This document shows positions 17,751-25,526 of a stretch of 64,000 nucleotides of DNA, one piece after another. This DNA is from Paralcaligenes ureilyticus (GTDB lineage: Bacteria > Pseudomonadota > Gammaproteobacteria > Burkholderiales > Burkholderiaceae_B): contig NZ_SMAJ01000002.1 in assembly GCF_004346225.1 (NCBI RefSeq), positions 124,001 to 188,000 on the forward strand, read 5' to 3'. Every line of letters starts with the position of its first letter. The first letter of the stretch is position 1. A model generated the notes under the pieces. It searched no databases, had not been told where the DNA came from, and saw nothing but the letters and a program-made list of their open reading frames with translations. A program made the position numbers and the translations under genes.

Positions 17751-20069
17751 ATGAACTGTATTCATAGACCGACAGCGAACCAGAGAACCTGGTATCGCGC
17801 AACTACGCTAAAAGCGCTGACTATTTCATTGATGATGTTATTCGGAGTCACTGCCCACGCATCCCCGATCGGGGGCGTCGTAACGGCAGGCAGCGCCAGC
17901 ATCAGCAGCGGCCCCGGCAGCACAACCATCACGCAATCGACACCGAATGCGGCGATCAACTGGCAAGGCTTTAATGTTGCGCCAGCTGAGGCCGTGCGGT
18001 TTGTACAGCCTGGCAGCGGCTCGGTGACGCTTAACCGCGTAGTGGGCCCCGACCCTTCCAGTATTCTTGGGAGCATCACCGCCAACGGCAAAGTATTTCT
18101 GGTCAATCCCAACGGCATTCTGTTTGGCCCGGGGGCACAGGTGAACGTGGGCGGACTGGTCGCTTCCACTCTGAACATCTCCGATAGCGACTTCATGGCA
18201 GGGAGATACAATTTTTCCGGCGGGAGCAACGCCACAGTACTCAATCAGGGATCGATCAACGCCGACGGCGGCTATGTGGCGCTGCTCGGCGCGAACGTCA
18301 GCAACGAAGGCGTGATCTTGGCTAGGCTCGGCACGGTGGCGCTCGCAGCGGGCAATGCGACGACCCTTGACGTGGCCGGCGACGGACTGCTCAATGTCAC
18401 AGTGAATCAGGGCGCTGTCAATGCGCTGGTTCAAAACGGCGGCCTCATCAAGGCCGACGGCGGGGTGGTGCTCATGACTGCCCAGTCAGCCGGTGGCTTG
18501 CTCACAGCGGCGGTCAGCAACACCGGTGTGATCGAGGCGCAGACTATCCAGAATCGCAATGGCACGATCAAGCTGCTGGGGGATATGCAAAACGGCGTCA
18601 CGAACGTGGGCGGCACACTGGATGCCAGTGCGCCCAATGGTGGCAATGGCGGTTTTATTGAAACATCCGCAGCTCACGTAAAGATTGCGAGCAACGCGAA
18701 TATCACTACTGCCGCACCCACCGGACTGACAGGCACCTGGCTGATCGACCCGCAGGACTTCAACATTGCTGCGACGGGCGGCGATATTTCGGGCGCGACG
18801 CTTTCCAACCTGCTGGTCACTAACAGCGTTGTCATCAGTACGAACACTGGATCCACTGCTGCGGTAGCCGGAACCCCGCCGGTGACTAGTCTGTATGCGG
18901 CAACGTCCGGCAATGGAGATATCAACGTAAATGACGCTGTCAGCTGGACCGCATCCTCCAGCCCAACGACCTTGACATTGAATGCCGCTCGGGATGTGAA
19001 CGTGAACCGCGCGATCACTGCCGTCAACGGCAATTTCGTGGTCTGCTGTGGACGCGATGTCAATGTGAAAGCAGCCATTACGACGACCAATGGAAGCGTC
19101 CTATTAAGCGCTGGGCGCAATGCAAACATCGACGCGGCCATGACAACGACCGATGGCAACATCATGATTTGCGCGGCGCAGGACGTGAACGTAAGCGGGG
19201 CCATCACTTTGACCAGAGGCAGCAGCATCCCCAGTCAAAGTCTGGGACTGCCTCTTGGTCTGGTGCTAAACAGCGGTTACGGCGGCACAGGACCGGGATC
19301 GGCGGGCGGCACAGTCACCTTCGCATCCGGCACTCCCCCCGCCGCAGTGACAGGACCGAACGCACCGGTCACTATCTATTACAATCCGGTTTCATACACA
19401 TCGCCGACGGATTATTCCACCCACTTCACGTTAACCAACGGCGCCACATTGACTCAAAAAATGTTGGTTTTCCCAGGTGGCGCCGATCGGGCCTACGACG
19501 GAACGACTGCAGCGACCTTTTCATCATTGAAGGGGAATCCCGCCGGCGTGACACTGATTTCGGGCTCAGGCAGCACGGCCACGTTCGATACCGCGCTCGT
19601 AGGAACGGGTAAGACAATCACGTTTAACGGCTATAGCCTTGGCGGTGTGAATGCAGGCAATTTCGCTTTGGCGACTTCTTGTTGCGCACCCGTGTCTGGG
19701 AGAACAACCGCTAGTATCACTGCCAGCACTGTTCCATCTGGTAGCACTGTTCCGTCCGGTAGCACTGTTCCATCTGGTAGCACTGTTCCGTCCGGTAGCA
19801 CTGTTCCATCTGGTAGCACTGTTCCGTCCGGTAGCACTGTTCCACCCGGTAGCGCTGTTCTACCCGGCGGTCAACCCGTCTCGCCTGGCGAGATGCTGGG
19901 TGTGATCCCGATCATTGCGCCGCTTTCGACGCTGCCGTTCGCGCTATCGGTGTTGCCCACTGTCACGCTGGCCGAAACGCCTCCCGAGCTACTCACTCTG
20001 GTGCGGACTCCAGAGCATCCAAGCGTCTATGTGCCTCTCTACCCTAAACGCAGGCGGTACCTAAATTGA
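17751..20069 (+). CDS. Filamentous-haemagglutinin-type exoprotein (TpsA)
   Basis: The protein of about 772 residues has an extended signal peptide, a TPS secretion domain (about 38-280) with the conserved NPNGILFGPGAQVNVGG, then beta-helix repeats of the type NVNRAITAVNGN and NVKAAITTTNGS (about 390-495), a YDG-type domain (ADRAYDGTTAATF, about 585-650), a tandem STVPSG repeat and a basic C-terminus. The GAGAG before 17751 favours that ATG over 17691. It is small for an FHA protein and ends without a toxin module, which fits an adhesin or matrix protein. The TpsB partner lies directly upstream. Confidence 0.88.
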   Translation: MNCIHRPTANQRTWYRATTLKALTISLMMLFGVTAHASPIGGVVTAGSASISSGPGSTTITQSTPNAAINWQGFNVAPAEAVRFVQPGSGSVTLNRVVGPDPSSILGSITANGKVFLVNPNGILFGPGAQVNVGGLVASTLNISDSDFMAGRYNFSGGSNATVLNQGSINADGGYVALLGANVSNEGVILARLGTVALAAGNATTLDVAGDGLLNVTVNQGAVNALVQNGGLIKADGGVVLMTAQSAGGLLTAAVSNTGVIEAQTIQNRNGTIKLLGDMQNGVTNVGGTLDASAPNGGNGGFIETSAAHVKIASNANITTAAPTGLTGTWLIDPQDFNIAATGGDISGATLSNLLVTNSVVISTNTGSTAAVAGTPPVTSLYAATSGNGDINVNDAVSWTASSSPTTLTLNAARDVNVNRAITAVNGNFVVCCGRDVNVKAAITTTNGSVLLSAGRNANIDAAMTTTDGNIMICAAQDVNVSGAITLTRGSSIPSQSLGLPLGLVLNSGYGGTGPGSAGGTVTFASGTPPAAVTGPNAPVTIYYNPVSYTSPTDYSTHFTLTNGATLTQKMLVFPGGADRAYDGTTAATFSSLKGNPAGVTLISGSGSTATFDTALVGTGKTITFNGYSLGGVNAGNFALATSCCAPVSGRTTASITASTVPSGSTVPSGSTVPSGSTVPSGSTVPSGSTVPSGSTVPPGSAVLPGGQPVSPGEMLGVIPIIAPLSTLPFALSVLPTVTLAETPPELLTLVRTPEHPSVYVPLYPKRRRYLN
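19725..19868 (+). repeat. In-frame tandem repeat inside the TpsA gene
   Basis: Eight 18-bp units encode repeats of S-T-V-P-S-G; the last two are diverged. The first six alternate between endings CCATCTGGT and CCGTCCGGT, so the true repeating unit is 36 bp, present three times. It forms a flexible Ser/Pro/Gly linker before the C-terminus. Copy number may vary by slippage. Confidence 0.9.
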
Positions 20070-20716
20070 GACGCACAATGGCGGCAACGGTGACCAACGG
20101 GGTTTGCTTTGGATTTCTAGCCATGTGCTTGAGCTTGCCGCAGGCATTCGCGGCGGGCGTTCAGAACCAGACTGAGAGCGAGTCCCCCGAGGCCCAACAT
20201 CTGGCAAACTGGGTCATCGACTCGGGTGACAACGGCAAAATGCCGTTTGTGATTGTCGACAAAAAAAACGCCAGAGTACTGGTATTTGACGTGCGTGGCC
20301 GACTGCGCGGCTCGGCGCCTGCGCTGCTCGGACTGACGCGCGGCGACAACATCGTCCCCGGCATTGGCAAGCAAAAGTTGTCGACCATTCGCCCAGATGA
20401 GCGCATTACGCCGTCAGGCCGCTTTGTCGCGGGGCTAGGACACATTCTTAGTGGACAGGAAGTTCTTTGGGTCGATTACGATGCCGGAATCGCCATACAT
20501 CGTGTGGTTACAAGCAATGCCAAGGAACACCGCGCACAACGCCTGGCAAGTCCGACGGAGCTGGATCATCGTATTTCCTATGGCTGTATAAACGTTCCCG
20601 CCAAGTTCTATGAAAACGTAGTAAGCCCCGCGTTTCGCAAAACCAACGGCGTTGTCTATGTACTGCCGGAAACTCGGTCCGGCGCGATCGCTTTTTTTGC
20701 GCAATACGGTCATTAG
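20066..20716 (+). CDS. L,D-transpeptidase-like (YkuD-fold) exported protein
   Basis: The protein of about 216 residues has a signal peptide and a YkuD-like catalytic domain (about 60-205). The active-site region reads HRISYGCINVP, with the catalytic Cys present and the usual SHGC replaced by SYGC; an upstream His lies in AIHRV. The family cross-links or edits peptidoglycan in the periplasm. TTG at 20066 overlaps the stop of the TpsA gene and keeps the two Arg of the signal peptide; ATG at 20078 is the alternative. It ends the two-partner secretion operon, which suggests a role in envelope passage or anchoring. Confidence 0.78.
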   Translation: MRRTMAATVTNGVCFGFLAMCLSLPQAFAAGVQNQTESESPEAQHLANWVIDSGDNGKMPFVIVDKKNARVLVFDVRGRLRGSAPALLGLTRGDNIVPGIGKQKLSTIRPDERITPSGRFVAGLGHILSGQEVLWVDYDAGIAIHRVVTSNAKEHRAQRLASPTELDHRISYGCINVPAKFYENVVSPAFRKTNGVVYVLPETRSGAIAFFAQYGH

Positions 20717-20899
20717 CTTAGAACGCTGGCGCAATGTGGCACCACTATCGGCCGGCTGATGGGCGTTACCGAGTCGCTGATACGCGATGCCACGATTAGC
20801 GCTCGCGGCAGCGCCACCCTAACAGGCTCCTCAACTACATACTATGACTCATACACAAAAGTTATGGCTGGCTCGTTTTTGCTTGTGACATAATTTTTA

Positions 20900-20915
20900 T
20901 GTGTGCTAGCGTACA
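20900..20915. promoter_or_regulatory. 16-bp palindrome, candidate Crp-like operator (site 3)
   Basis: The site reads TGTGTGCTAGCGTACA and fits TGTNNGNTANCNNACA. It lies 46 bp before the small gene at 20961 and upstream of the DUF3309 gene. Confidence 0.5.
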
Positions 20916-20960
20916 GATAATTATCAGGCCCCAAACTAGACTCACGCTTGAGGTAACGCG

Positions 20961-21170
20961 ATGCCTCTAAGTCTTATGAAGTTTATTTGCAAAGGGCTGG
21001 TAGCAATGTCCCTATTGCTGAGTGGTCGCAGCGGCAGCCACCTAAAATTTCTGAGCCCTCAATATCCGGTTGCGGACATCCGGCGCACACATTTTCTTGA
21101 GTTAGTTTTCATGATTTCTACTTTACGAAGCAAAGTGCTGCTAGTGGGTGGCGCGATGACAACCCACTGA
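20961..21170 (+). CDS. Small protein of unknown function, possibly decayed lipoprotein
   Basis: I do not recognise this 69-residue product. A GAGG ribosome-binding site precedes the ATG, and the DUF3309 gene starts 10 bp after its stop. The first part (KFICKGLVAMSLLLSGRSG) looks like a signal peptide in which a lipobox Cys could have become Arg by one base change; this is speculation. The rest has no clear pattern. It may be a chance frame within the leader of the DUF3309 gene. Confidence 0.3.
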   Translation: MPLSLMKFICKGLVAMSLLLSGRSGSHLKFLSPQYPVADIRRTHFLELVFMISTLRSKVLLVGGAMTTH

Positions 21171-21180
21171 GGGATATGAC

Positions 21181-21336
21181 ATGTTAGGAACAATTTTATT
21201 AGTTATTTTGGTTTTGCTGCTGATCGGTGCAATCCCAAGTTGGCCCCATAGCCATGGCTGGGGTTACGCCCCTAGCGGCGGTGTAGGCCTGGTGCTGGTG
21301 ATTGTCATTATTTTGTGGCTGACGGGCGTGATATAG
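21181..21336 (+). CDS. DUF3309 family small membrane protein
   Basis: This 51-residue protein begins MLGTILLVILVLLLIGAIP, has a Trp/His/Gly-rich turn (WPHSHGWGYAPSGG) and a second membrane segment ending VIIILW-like (VLVIVIILWLTG). The pattern is that of DUF3309, a family of tiny membrane proteins without known function. GAGGGATATGAC precedes the ATG. Confidence 0.82.
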   Translation: MLGTILLVILVLLLIGAIPSWPHSHGWGYAPSGGVGLVLVIVIILWLTGVI

Positions 21337-21414
21337 CGTGTTTCGGTGCCCTTTATTCAGATTCTTTTAGAAGGTGAAGTATAGAATAAAACTCAAAGTT
21401 GAGGAACAATAATA

Positions 21415-21570
21415 ATGATCGAAATTATAGTAATTGAGCCGCACGCCTTGCTGCGTCTGGGCGTGTTGCAGGTTTTGGCTAATATGGAACCGCACTGCAA
21501 AATTGAAGGTGCTGACTATTCTTCGCTCTCGGAGCAAGCTCCGGCCAATCCGGAAATCGATCTGGCATGA
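21415..21570 (+). pseudogene. Truncated NarL/LuxR-type response regulator
   Basis: The 51-residue frame (MIEIIVIEPHALLRLGVLQ...) corresponds to the first part of a receiver domain and stops just before the expected phospho-acceptor Asp strand. No helix-turn-helix follows; the next 150 bases hold no matching frame that I can recognise. The start has a GAGG ribosome-binding site, so a short peptide may still be made. It is most likely a deletion remnant of a regulator that stood beside the Crp-like gene. Confidence 0.6.
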
Positions 21571-21729
21571 CGGCTTCTTCCCCAAAGCTCTCGTCCGTTC
21601 CAATGATATCGCCGCCGGTTACATTGCCGGCCGGCCATGCGCCTCACGCTCCACACTTACCGCAGGCGATAGGCCAGAGCATCGTCCCTCTTGCGAAGGG
21701 TGACGAGTGCAACGATTTGAGAAACTACA

Positions 21730-22437
21730 TTGCCATTTCCCCAGCCTGTATATACTGCTAATCGCCTTATTGCGGCCTTACCGCACAAGGACCGGCAGCG
21801 CCTCCTGATCGCTTGTAAACCGGTCGAGTTAATATTTGCCCAGATCCTGGCCGAACCGGGTGATCGCATTCGCTACGTTTACTTCCCTACGAATAGTTTT
21901 ATTTCGCTTTTGACGCCGATCGAGGGCAGCCCTTGGCTGGAGGTTGGGCTAGTGGGCGACGAGGGGATGTTCGGCGCTTCGCTCGTGCTCGGGGTGGATA
22001 GGGCGCCGCTACAGGCTCTGGTACAGGGCTGCGGGACGGCACTGCGTATGACGGCGGCAGCCTTTCGCTGCGAGTTCGGCCTGAGCCTTGCGCTGCAACA
22101 ACGGTTGAAGCGCTACCTCTACGTGACAATGAGTCAGCTTATTCAAACTGCCGGATGCACTCGTTTCCATGTGGTAGAGGAGCGTCTTGCCCGTTGGCTT
22201 TTGATGACACAGGATCGGGCGCACTCGGACGAATTTTATGTCACGCATGAGTTTTTGGCTTATATGCTGGGCGTGCGCCGCGTCGGTGTTACGACTGCGG
22301 CCATGACGCTGCAAAATCGCAAACTGATCCGCTACAGCCGCGGGAATATCACCATCCTGAACCGCCATGGCCTTGAAGCAGCATCTTGTGGTTGTTATGA
22401 AGCAGACAAGGTCAGCTACGCGCGGCTAATGGGCTAG
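21730..22437 (+). CDS. Crp/Fnr-family transcriptional regulator (second copy)
   Basis: The 235-residue protein has an effector-binding beta barrel (about 15-125) and a winged helix (about 150-215, [23 protein letters not shown]). It shares with the regulator at 6758 the motif LGVRR.GVT and a C-terminal Cys-x-Cys-Tyr (SCGCYEADK), so the two are close relatives. It appears to start with TTG at 21730; no ATG is available before the conserved domain. The ligand is unknown. Confidence 0.82.
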   Translation: MPFPQPVYTANRLIAALPHKDRQRLLIACKPVELIFAQILAEPGDRIRYVYFPTNSFISLLTPIEGSPWLEVGLVGDEGMFGASLVLGVDRAPLQALVQGCGTALRMTAAAFRCEFGLSLALQQRLKRYLYVTMSQLIQTAGCTRFHVVEERLARWLLMTQDRAHSDEFYVTHEFLAYMLGVRRVGVTTAAMTLQNRKLIRYSRGNITILNRHGLEAASCGCYEADKVSYARLMG

Positions 22438-22465
22438 CCAGTTGGCCTTCACGACCCCGTTGAGC

Positions 22466-22951
22466 CTACTTCCATTCAAACATCAGTCTTGCGGTGCCTG
22501 TGCCGCCAATATCTGCCTTGCGTGACTGCGTCTTACCCTGATAGGTAGCCAAAACCTCATACTTGCCGGCTGGCAGGCGGGCCAGGAAATAAGGTCCTTC
22601 AGAGACCACATTCAGCACTTGCTTGCTTTGGCTGTCGCGTACGACCACCTGTACATCGGACACATATTCGGCGTTCCCCTCGCGGTTGCTGGCAAAGGTT
22701 AGCGCCAACGGAAATTGCGACATGGCTGCCTTGAAGGCTGTCGATTCATCAATTCCTATGCCGCCACTGACATAGTCGGTAGAGCCTTGATGGTGCAAAG
22801 GAGGCAGCTCTGCATGAGCCTGGGTATAGGCCAGCGCTCCGATAAGCAGGATGGCGGCAAGCATGAATCGTGCGGTAGTTTGTGATGCAGGTTTGGACGC
22901 GGACGGAAAAACGGTATTTGCTGCGGGTCGATGCGATGTGTGCTTAATCAT
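22466..22951 (-). CDS. Exported carboxypeptidase-regulatory-like domain protein
   Basis: The protein of about 161 residues has a membrane or signal segment (about 27-47) and an all-beta C-terminal domain (about 95-160, with LARLPAGKYEVLATYQGKTQSRKADI) that resembles the transthyretin-like carboxypeptidase regulatory fold. GGAGAAAAAA precedes the ATG at 22951. It follows the 22983 gene by 31 bp and should be expressed from the sigma-54 promoter at 23364. The function is unknown. Confidence 0.75.
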   Translation of the reverse strand: MIKHTSHRPAANTVFPSASKPASQTTARFMLAAILLIGALAYTQAHAELPPLHHQGSTDYVSGGIGIDESTAFKAAMSQFPLALTFASNREGNAEYVSDVQVVVRDSQSKQVLNVVSEGPYFLARLPAGKYEVLATYQGKTQSRKADIGGTGTARLMFEWK

Positions 22952-22982
22952 TTTTTTCTCCAGATTAGTGTTTGATCTCGTT

Positions 22983-23288
22983 CTAATGGACCGCTTTATG
23001 TTTGGGATCGACTCTTTCCCATGCCTGGTCACTGTCATTCTTGGCTTTCTTCATGCACATGTCTTTGGCATTGCCATTCATGCTCATGCATTCTTCTTTA
23101 TCCATGAGATATTTCGCTTTGATCTGTTCCTTGGACATCGTGCCCATGGCGCCAGGCGTCGTTGATATACTCGACTTCATATTAGAGCTGCTTGGGGCTG
23201 TGGGCATCGATGTCTGGCTTTGTGCAGAAAAGGCAATCGCACATAGACCCAGTATGAGTGTGCTTAAAAAGGGTTTGACGGTTTTCAT
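22983..23288 (-). CDS. Small periplasmic protein of unknown function
   Basis: The 101-residue product has a signal peptide (MKTVKPFLSTLILGLCAIAF), a Ser/Met-rich linker, and a charged helical part with two Cys (EECMSMNGNAKDMCMKKAKND). The NAKD-x-C pattern recurs in small exported proteins of Burkholderiales. The start at 23288 is taken because it begins the signal peptide; the longer frame runs through the sigma-54 promoter. Confidence 0.65.
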   Translation of the reverse strand: MKTVKPFLSTLILGLCAIAFSAQSQTSMPTAPSSSNMKSSISTTPGAMGTMSKEQIKAKYLMDKEECMSMNGNAKDMCMKKAKNDSDQAWERVDPKHKAVH

Positions 23289-23363
23289 ATAAATTTCCAA
23301 AATAAAATAGGATATGGCCCGGGCACCGCTACGAAGCATGGAAATGGCTCGGTTCAATGCCGC

Positions 23364-23379
23364 AGCAACTGCCATGCCG
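23364..23379 (-). promoter_or_regulatory. Sigma-54 promoter of the 23288-22466 operon
   Basis: The minus strand reads CGGCATGGCAGTTGCT, an exact match to GGCAYG-N4-TTGCT, 76 bp before the start at 23288. Confidence 0.85.
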
Positions 23380-23398
23380 TGCGCAAGCGGGAGGGTGT

Positions 23399-23414
23399 AG
23401 GTGCGTGACTTGCT
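23399..23414 (+). promoter_or_regulatory. Sigma-54 promoter of the 23508 gene
   Basis: The sequence reads AGGTGCGTGACTTGCT. GG, GC and the whole TTGCT are present at the correct spacing; the -24 element differs at two positions. It lies 94 bp before the start and about 20 bp from the opposite-facing promoter at 23364. Confidence 0.65.
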
Positions 23415-23445
23415 GGGGAGCCTGAGCGCAGACGCTCTGCGGCAA

Positions 23446-23479
23446 CGGGCTCCTTCGGCCCAAATGAGCCCGTTGTTTT
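23446..23479 (+). terminator. Hairpin in the leader of the 23508 gene
   Basis: CAACGGGCT and AGCCCGTTG form a 9-bp stem around a loop of about 16 bases, followed by TTTT. It lies between the promoter and the start codon, so it could be an attenuator of the 23508 gene or an mRNA stabiliser. Confidence 0.4.
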
Positions 23480-23507
23480 CCCATCTGCTTTAGCAAGGAG
23501 CTTTTTC

Positions 23508-23783
23508 ATGAAAAAAACCAGCCCATCGTCTGACAAAAAACCCTACCCGGATGACCATACAACGGCCGAATCCGAATCCGATTCGGCCGTGAGCCATCAT
23601 CAAAATAAAAAGACACCGTCCCAAAAGAAGGAGGATTCTCTGGATGAAGGCTTGGAAGAAACCTTTCCCGCCAGTGATCCGGTCTCTATTACCTCCCTCA
23701 GCACCGTCGCATCCGGGCCGCGAGAAAGACGCTTTGTAAAAAAAATACGGTTGTTTGTAAATAATCCACGGCAAATCCTATAG
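23508..23783 (+). CDS. Small hydrophilic conserved protein
   Basis: The 91-residue protein is highly charged and probably disordered in its first half (Ser, Asp, Lys, His). It contains DEGLEETFPASDPVSI, a motif that I recognise from short uncharacterised proteins of soil proteobacteria. AAGGAG precedes the ATG. Its function is unknown; the sigma-54 promoter puts it with the stress group. Confidence 0.65.
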   Translation: MKKTSPSSDKKPYPDDHTTAESESDSAVSHHQNKKTPSQKKEDSLDEGLEETFPASDPVSITSLSTVASGPRERRFVKKIRLFVNNPRQIL

Positions 23784-23801
23784 CGCGTCCTGACTGGGGA
23801 T

Positions 23802-23817
23802 AGGCACGGAATTTGCT
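23802..23817 (+). promoter_or_regulatory. Sigma-54 promoter before the broken gluconate-dehydrogenase subunit gene
   Basis: The sequence reads AGGCACGGAATTTGCT, an exact match, 61 bp before the GTG at 23878. Confidence 0.82.
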
Positions 23818-23877
23818 ATAGGTCGGCAGCACATTACGGCGGCCTGGTTTCCTGCCGCTCATTAAGGAGGTGGATAC

Positions 23878-24263
23878 GTGAGCTCTCCGTTACGGTTCGG
23901 GAAAATGTTGCCCAATGTCGGCAACAACAGTTATTCGACCGAGGCGCCTCACGCCGAAATTGACCACATTGTTTCGGCGCTTCGGCGGCGCTTGCTCGCG
24001 GGCGCTTTGTTCCTGCCTTAGGCGGCGTGCTCTTTGGCTGTGCCGACAGTAAAACGCCTGGTCAACCTTATTACCGAAGTTACTTCAATGATAATGAGCG
24101 CCGGTTTGTCGACGCGGCGACTGCCAGGTTGATCCCGGACGAAGAGAGCGGTACCGGAGCCCCCACTGCGGCCGTGGCCTTTTTTATCGATCGTCAATTG
24201 GCCGGTCCATATGGGCAGGCTGACCATTTAGGGATCCAACTTAAACTTGACGAACCGGCATGA
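23878..24263 (+). pseudogene. Broken gluconate 2-dehydrogenase subunit 3-like gene
   Basis: A GTG start after AAGGAGG opens a 47-codon frame whose end (ALRRRLLAGALFLP) looks like a twin-Arg export signal. It stops at 24019-24021. The signal continues in another frame (GGVLFGCADS), followed by FNDNERRFVDAATARLIP and FIDRQLAGPYGQADHLG, which are typical of the small subunit of membrane-bound gluconate or related GMC dehydrogenases. A frameshift near 24020 and loss of the C-terminal part make it a pseudogene. No catalytic GMC subunit is present nearby. Confidence 0.65.
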
Positions 24264-24271
24264 ATCTTGCT
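24256..24271 (+). promoter_or_regulatory. Sigma-54 promoter of the 24323 gene
   Basis: The sequence reads CGGCATGAATCTTGCT, an exact match, 52 bp before the ATG at 24323. It overlaps the end of the broken upstream gene. Confidence 0.85.
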
Positions 24272-24322
24272 AGGACGTGCACATGTAGGTGTGACTAGTT
24301 TGCACCATTTTGGGAGATGGAC

Positions 24323-24892
24323 ATGTCTTTGATCGTAGCCGCAAGATTCGATACCTTTCCCGCTGCTGAAGACGCGGCCGAAAGTCTATATAGGCATGGC
24401 TTTTTGGACCGAGACATCAGCACCTTCTACGTCGGCATGCCGACCCATGGCGACACCAGCCCACCAGACCCGGATTCCCAAGGGGGGGAATGGGGCGCCA
24501 TTGTGGGAGCGGCGTGCATCGGGCTGCTCCTCGCCATTTTGGGGGCCGTCACTGCCTGGCGCATCAGAGACACCACCACGGCAATGTTGATCGGAGCCGG
24601 GCTGGGCGCGTATCTGGGTTCGCTTTGGGGCGCGTTGTGGGTAATGGGGCGGCGCGCGCGTAGACGCGCCGTCGCGCCGTCGGTGCAAACGCCACCCAAG
24701 GTGCGTGAGCCCGGAGTGTTGCTGGCGTTGCACGTTGCCCCGGAGCAGGAAGAACACGCGTGTGAACTGCTTCGTGGGGCAGGGGGCCACAACGTGGAGC
24801 GCGCGCAAGGGCGGTGGCATCACGGAGAGTGGGAGGACTTCGATTCTTTGAAGCCACCAGAACTAAAGCCCGAACCCGCGCTGACGCCGTAG
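24323..24892 (+). CDS. Membrane protein with glycine-zipper core, general-stress type
   Basis: The 189-residue protein has an N-terminal alpha/beta part like the start of general stress protein 17M-type domains (ARFDTFPAAEDAAESLYRHGF), a central Gly-rich membrane hairpin (about 58-110, GAIVGAACIGLLLAILGAV and IGAGLGAYLGSLWGALW) and a second small alpha/beta part (VLLALHVAPEQEEHACELLRGAG). GGGAGATGGAC before 24323 decides the start. The layout suggests a regulated inner-membrane stress protein; the function is unknown. Confidence 0.7.
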   Translation: MSLIVAARFDTFPAAEDAAESLYRHGFLDRDISTFYVGMPTHGDTSPPDPDSQGGEWGAIVGAACIGLLLAILGAVTAWRIRDTTTAMLIGAGLGAYLGSLWGALWVMGRRARRRAVAPSVQTPPKVREPGVLLALHVAPEQEEHACELLRGAGGHNVERAQGRWHHGEWEDFDSLKPPELKPEPALTP

Positions 24893-24952
24893 GTGAGAGT
24901 GTCGAATTAATCATCGCCGAATCTGAAAAGGGCGTTGCTTTAAAATCTGCCC

Positions 24953-25501
24953 CTAGTCAAGAAGATCACGCATTTCGCCGGCGTGTTCCTCTTCTTTGGT
25001 CAGGATTTCCATCAACATAAGTTTGGTCGTAGGATCGGTATCGCCTATTTTTTCAATCATCTGACGATATGATTCAACGGCGACGCGTTCAGCAATGAGA
25101 TTGGCCCGGATCATGGCTTTAATATCGCTGGAACTGTCATATTCGGCATGACTGCGTTGGGTTAACGTAGCCGGATTGAAATCCGGCTGGCCGTTTAATT
25201 GAACGATGCGTTCGGCAATTTGATCGGCATGGCCTTGCTCGTCTTGAGCGTGTTCAAGGAACTCGTCCTTGATGGGCGTGTTCACCAGCCCTGTGGCGGT
25301 GTAGTAATGCCGCTTATATCGCAGTACACAGACAAGTTCCGTGGCCAACGCGCTATTAAGGAGAGCCAGGATTTCGTCACGATTGCCCTGATAGCCCGCG
25401 GTGACAGCGCCATCATCCATATTTTTCGCCGCTTCTCGAATCGCGGAGATGTCCAGCGGTGATCGATAGGCCGCCGCTGGTTTGGATTGATTTGAGTTCA
25501 T
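24953..25501 (-). CDS. Ferritin-like protein (bacterioferritin/Dps class)
   Basis: The 182-residue protein is a four-helix bundle with a di-iron type pattern: ELVCVLRYKRHYYT (first Glu), EFLEHAQDEQGHADQIAERI (E-x-x-H), a third helix with LIAERVAVESYRQMI, and EILTKEEEHAGEMRDLL (E-x-x-H). It probably stores or detoxifies iron in the cytoplasm. AGGAAAAACC precedes the ATG at 25501. The double PRC-barrel gene ends 25 bp upstream on the same strand, so both should use the sigma-54 promoter at 26351. Confidence 0.85.
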   Translation of the reverse strand: MNSNQSKPAAAYRSPLDISAIREAAKNMDDGAVTAGYQGNRDEILALLNSALATELVCVLRYKRHYYTATGLVNTPIKDEFLEHAQDEQGHADQIAERIVQLNGQPDFNPATLTQRSHAEYDSSSDIKAMIRANLIAERVAVESYRQMIEKIGDTDPTTKLMLMEILTKEEEHAGEMRDLLD

Positions 25502-25526
25502 GGTTTTTCCTGATGAAAAAAGAAGT

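Noticed and set aside
19725-19868. Regular repeats that could suggest a CRISPR array
   Set aside because: The units are contiguous, have no spacers and are translated in frame.
20870-20890. Possible sigma-54 promoter before the DUF3309 region (TGGCTCGTTTTTGCTT)
   Set aside because: GG and GC are only 9 bases apart, and sigma-54 promoters tolerate almost no change in spacing.
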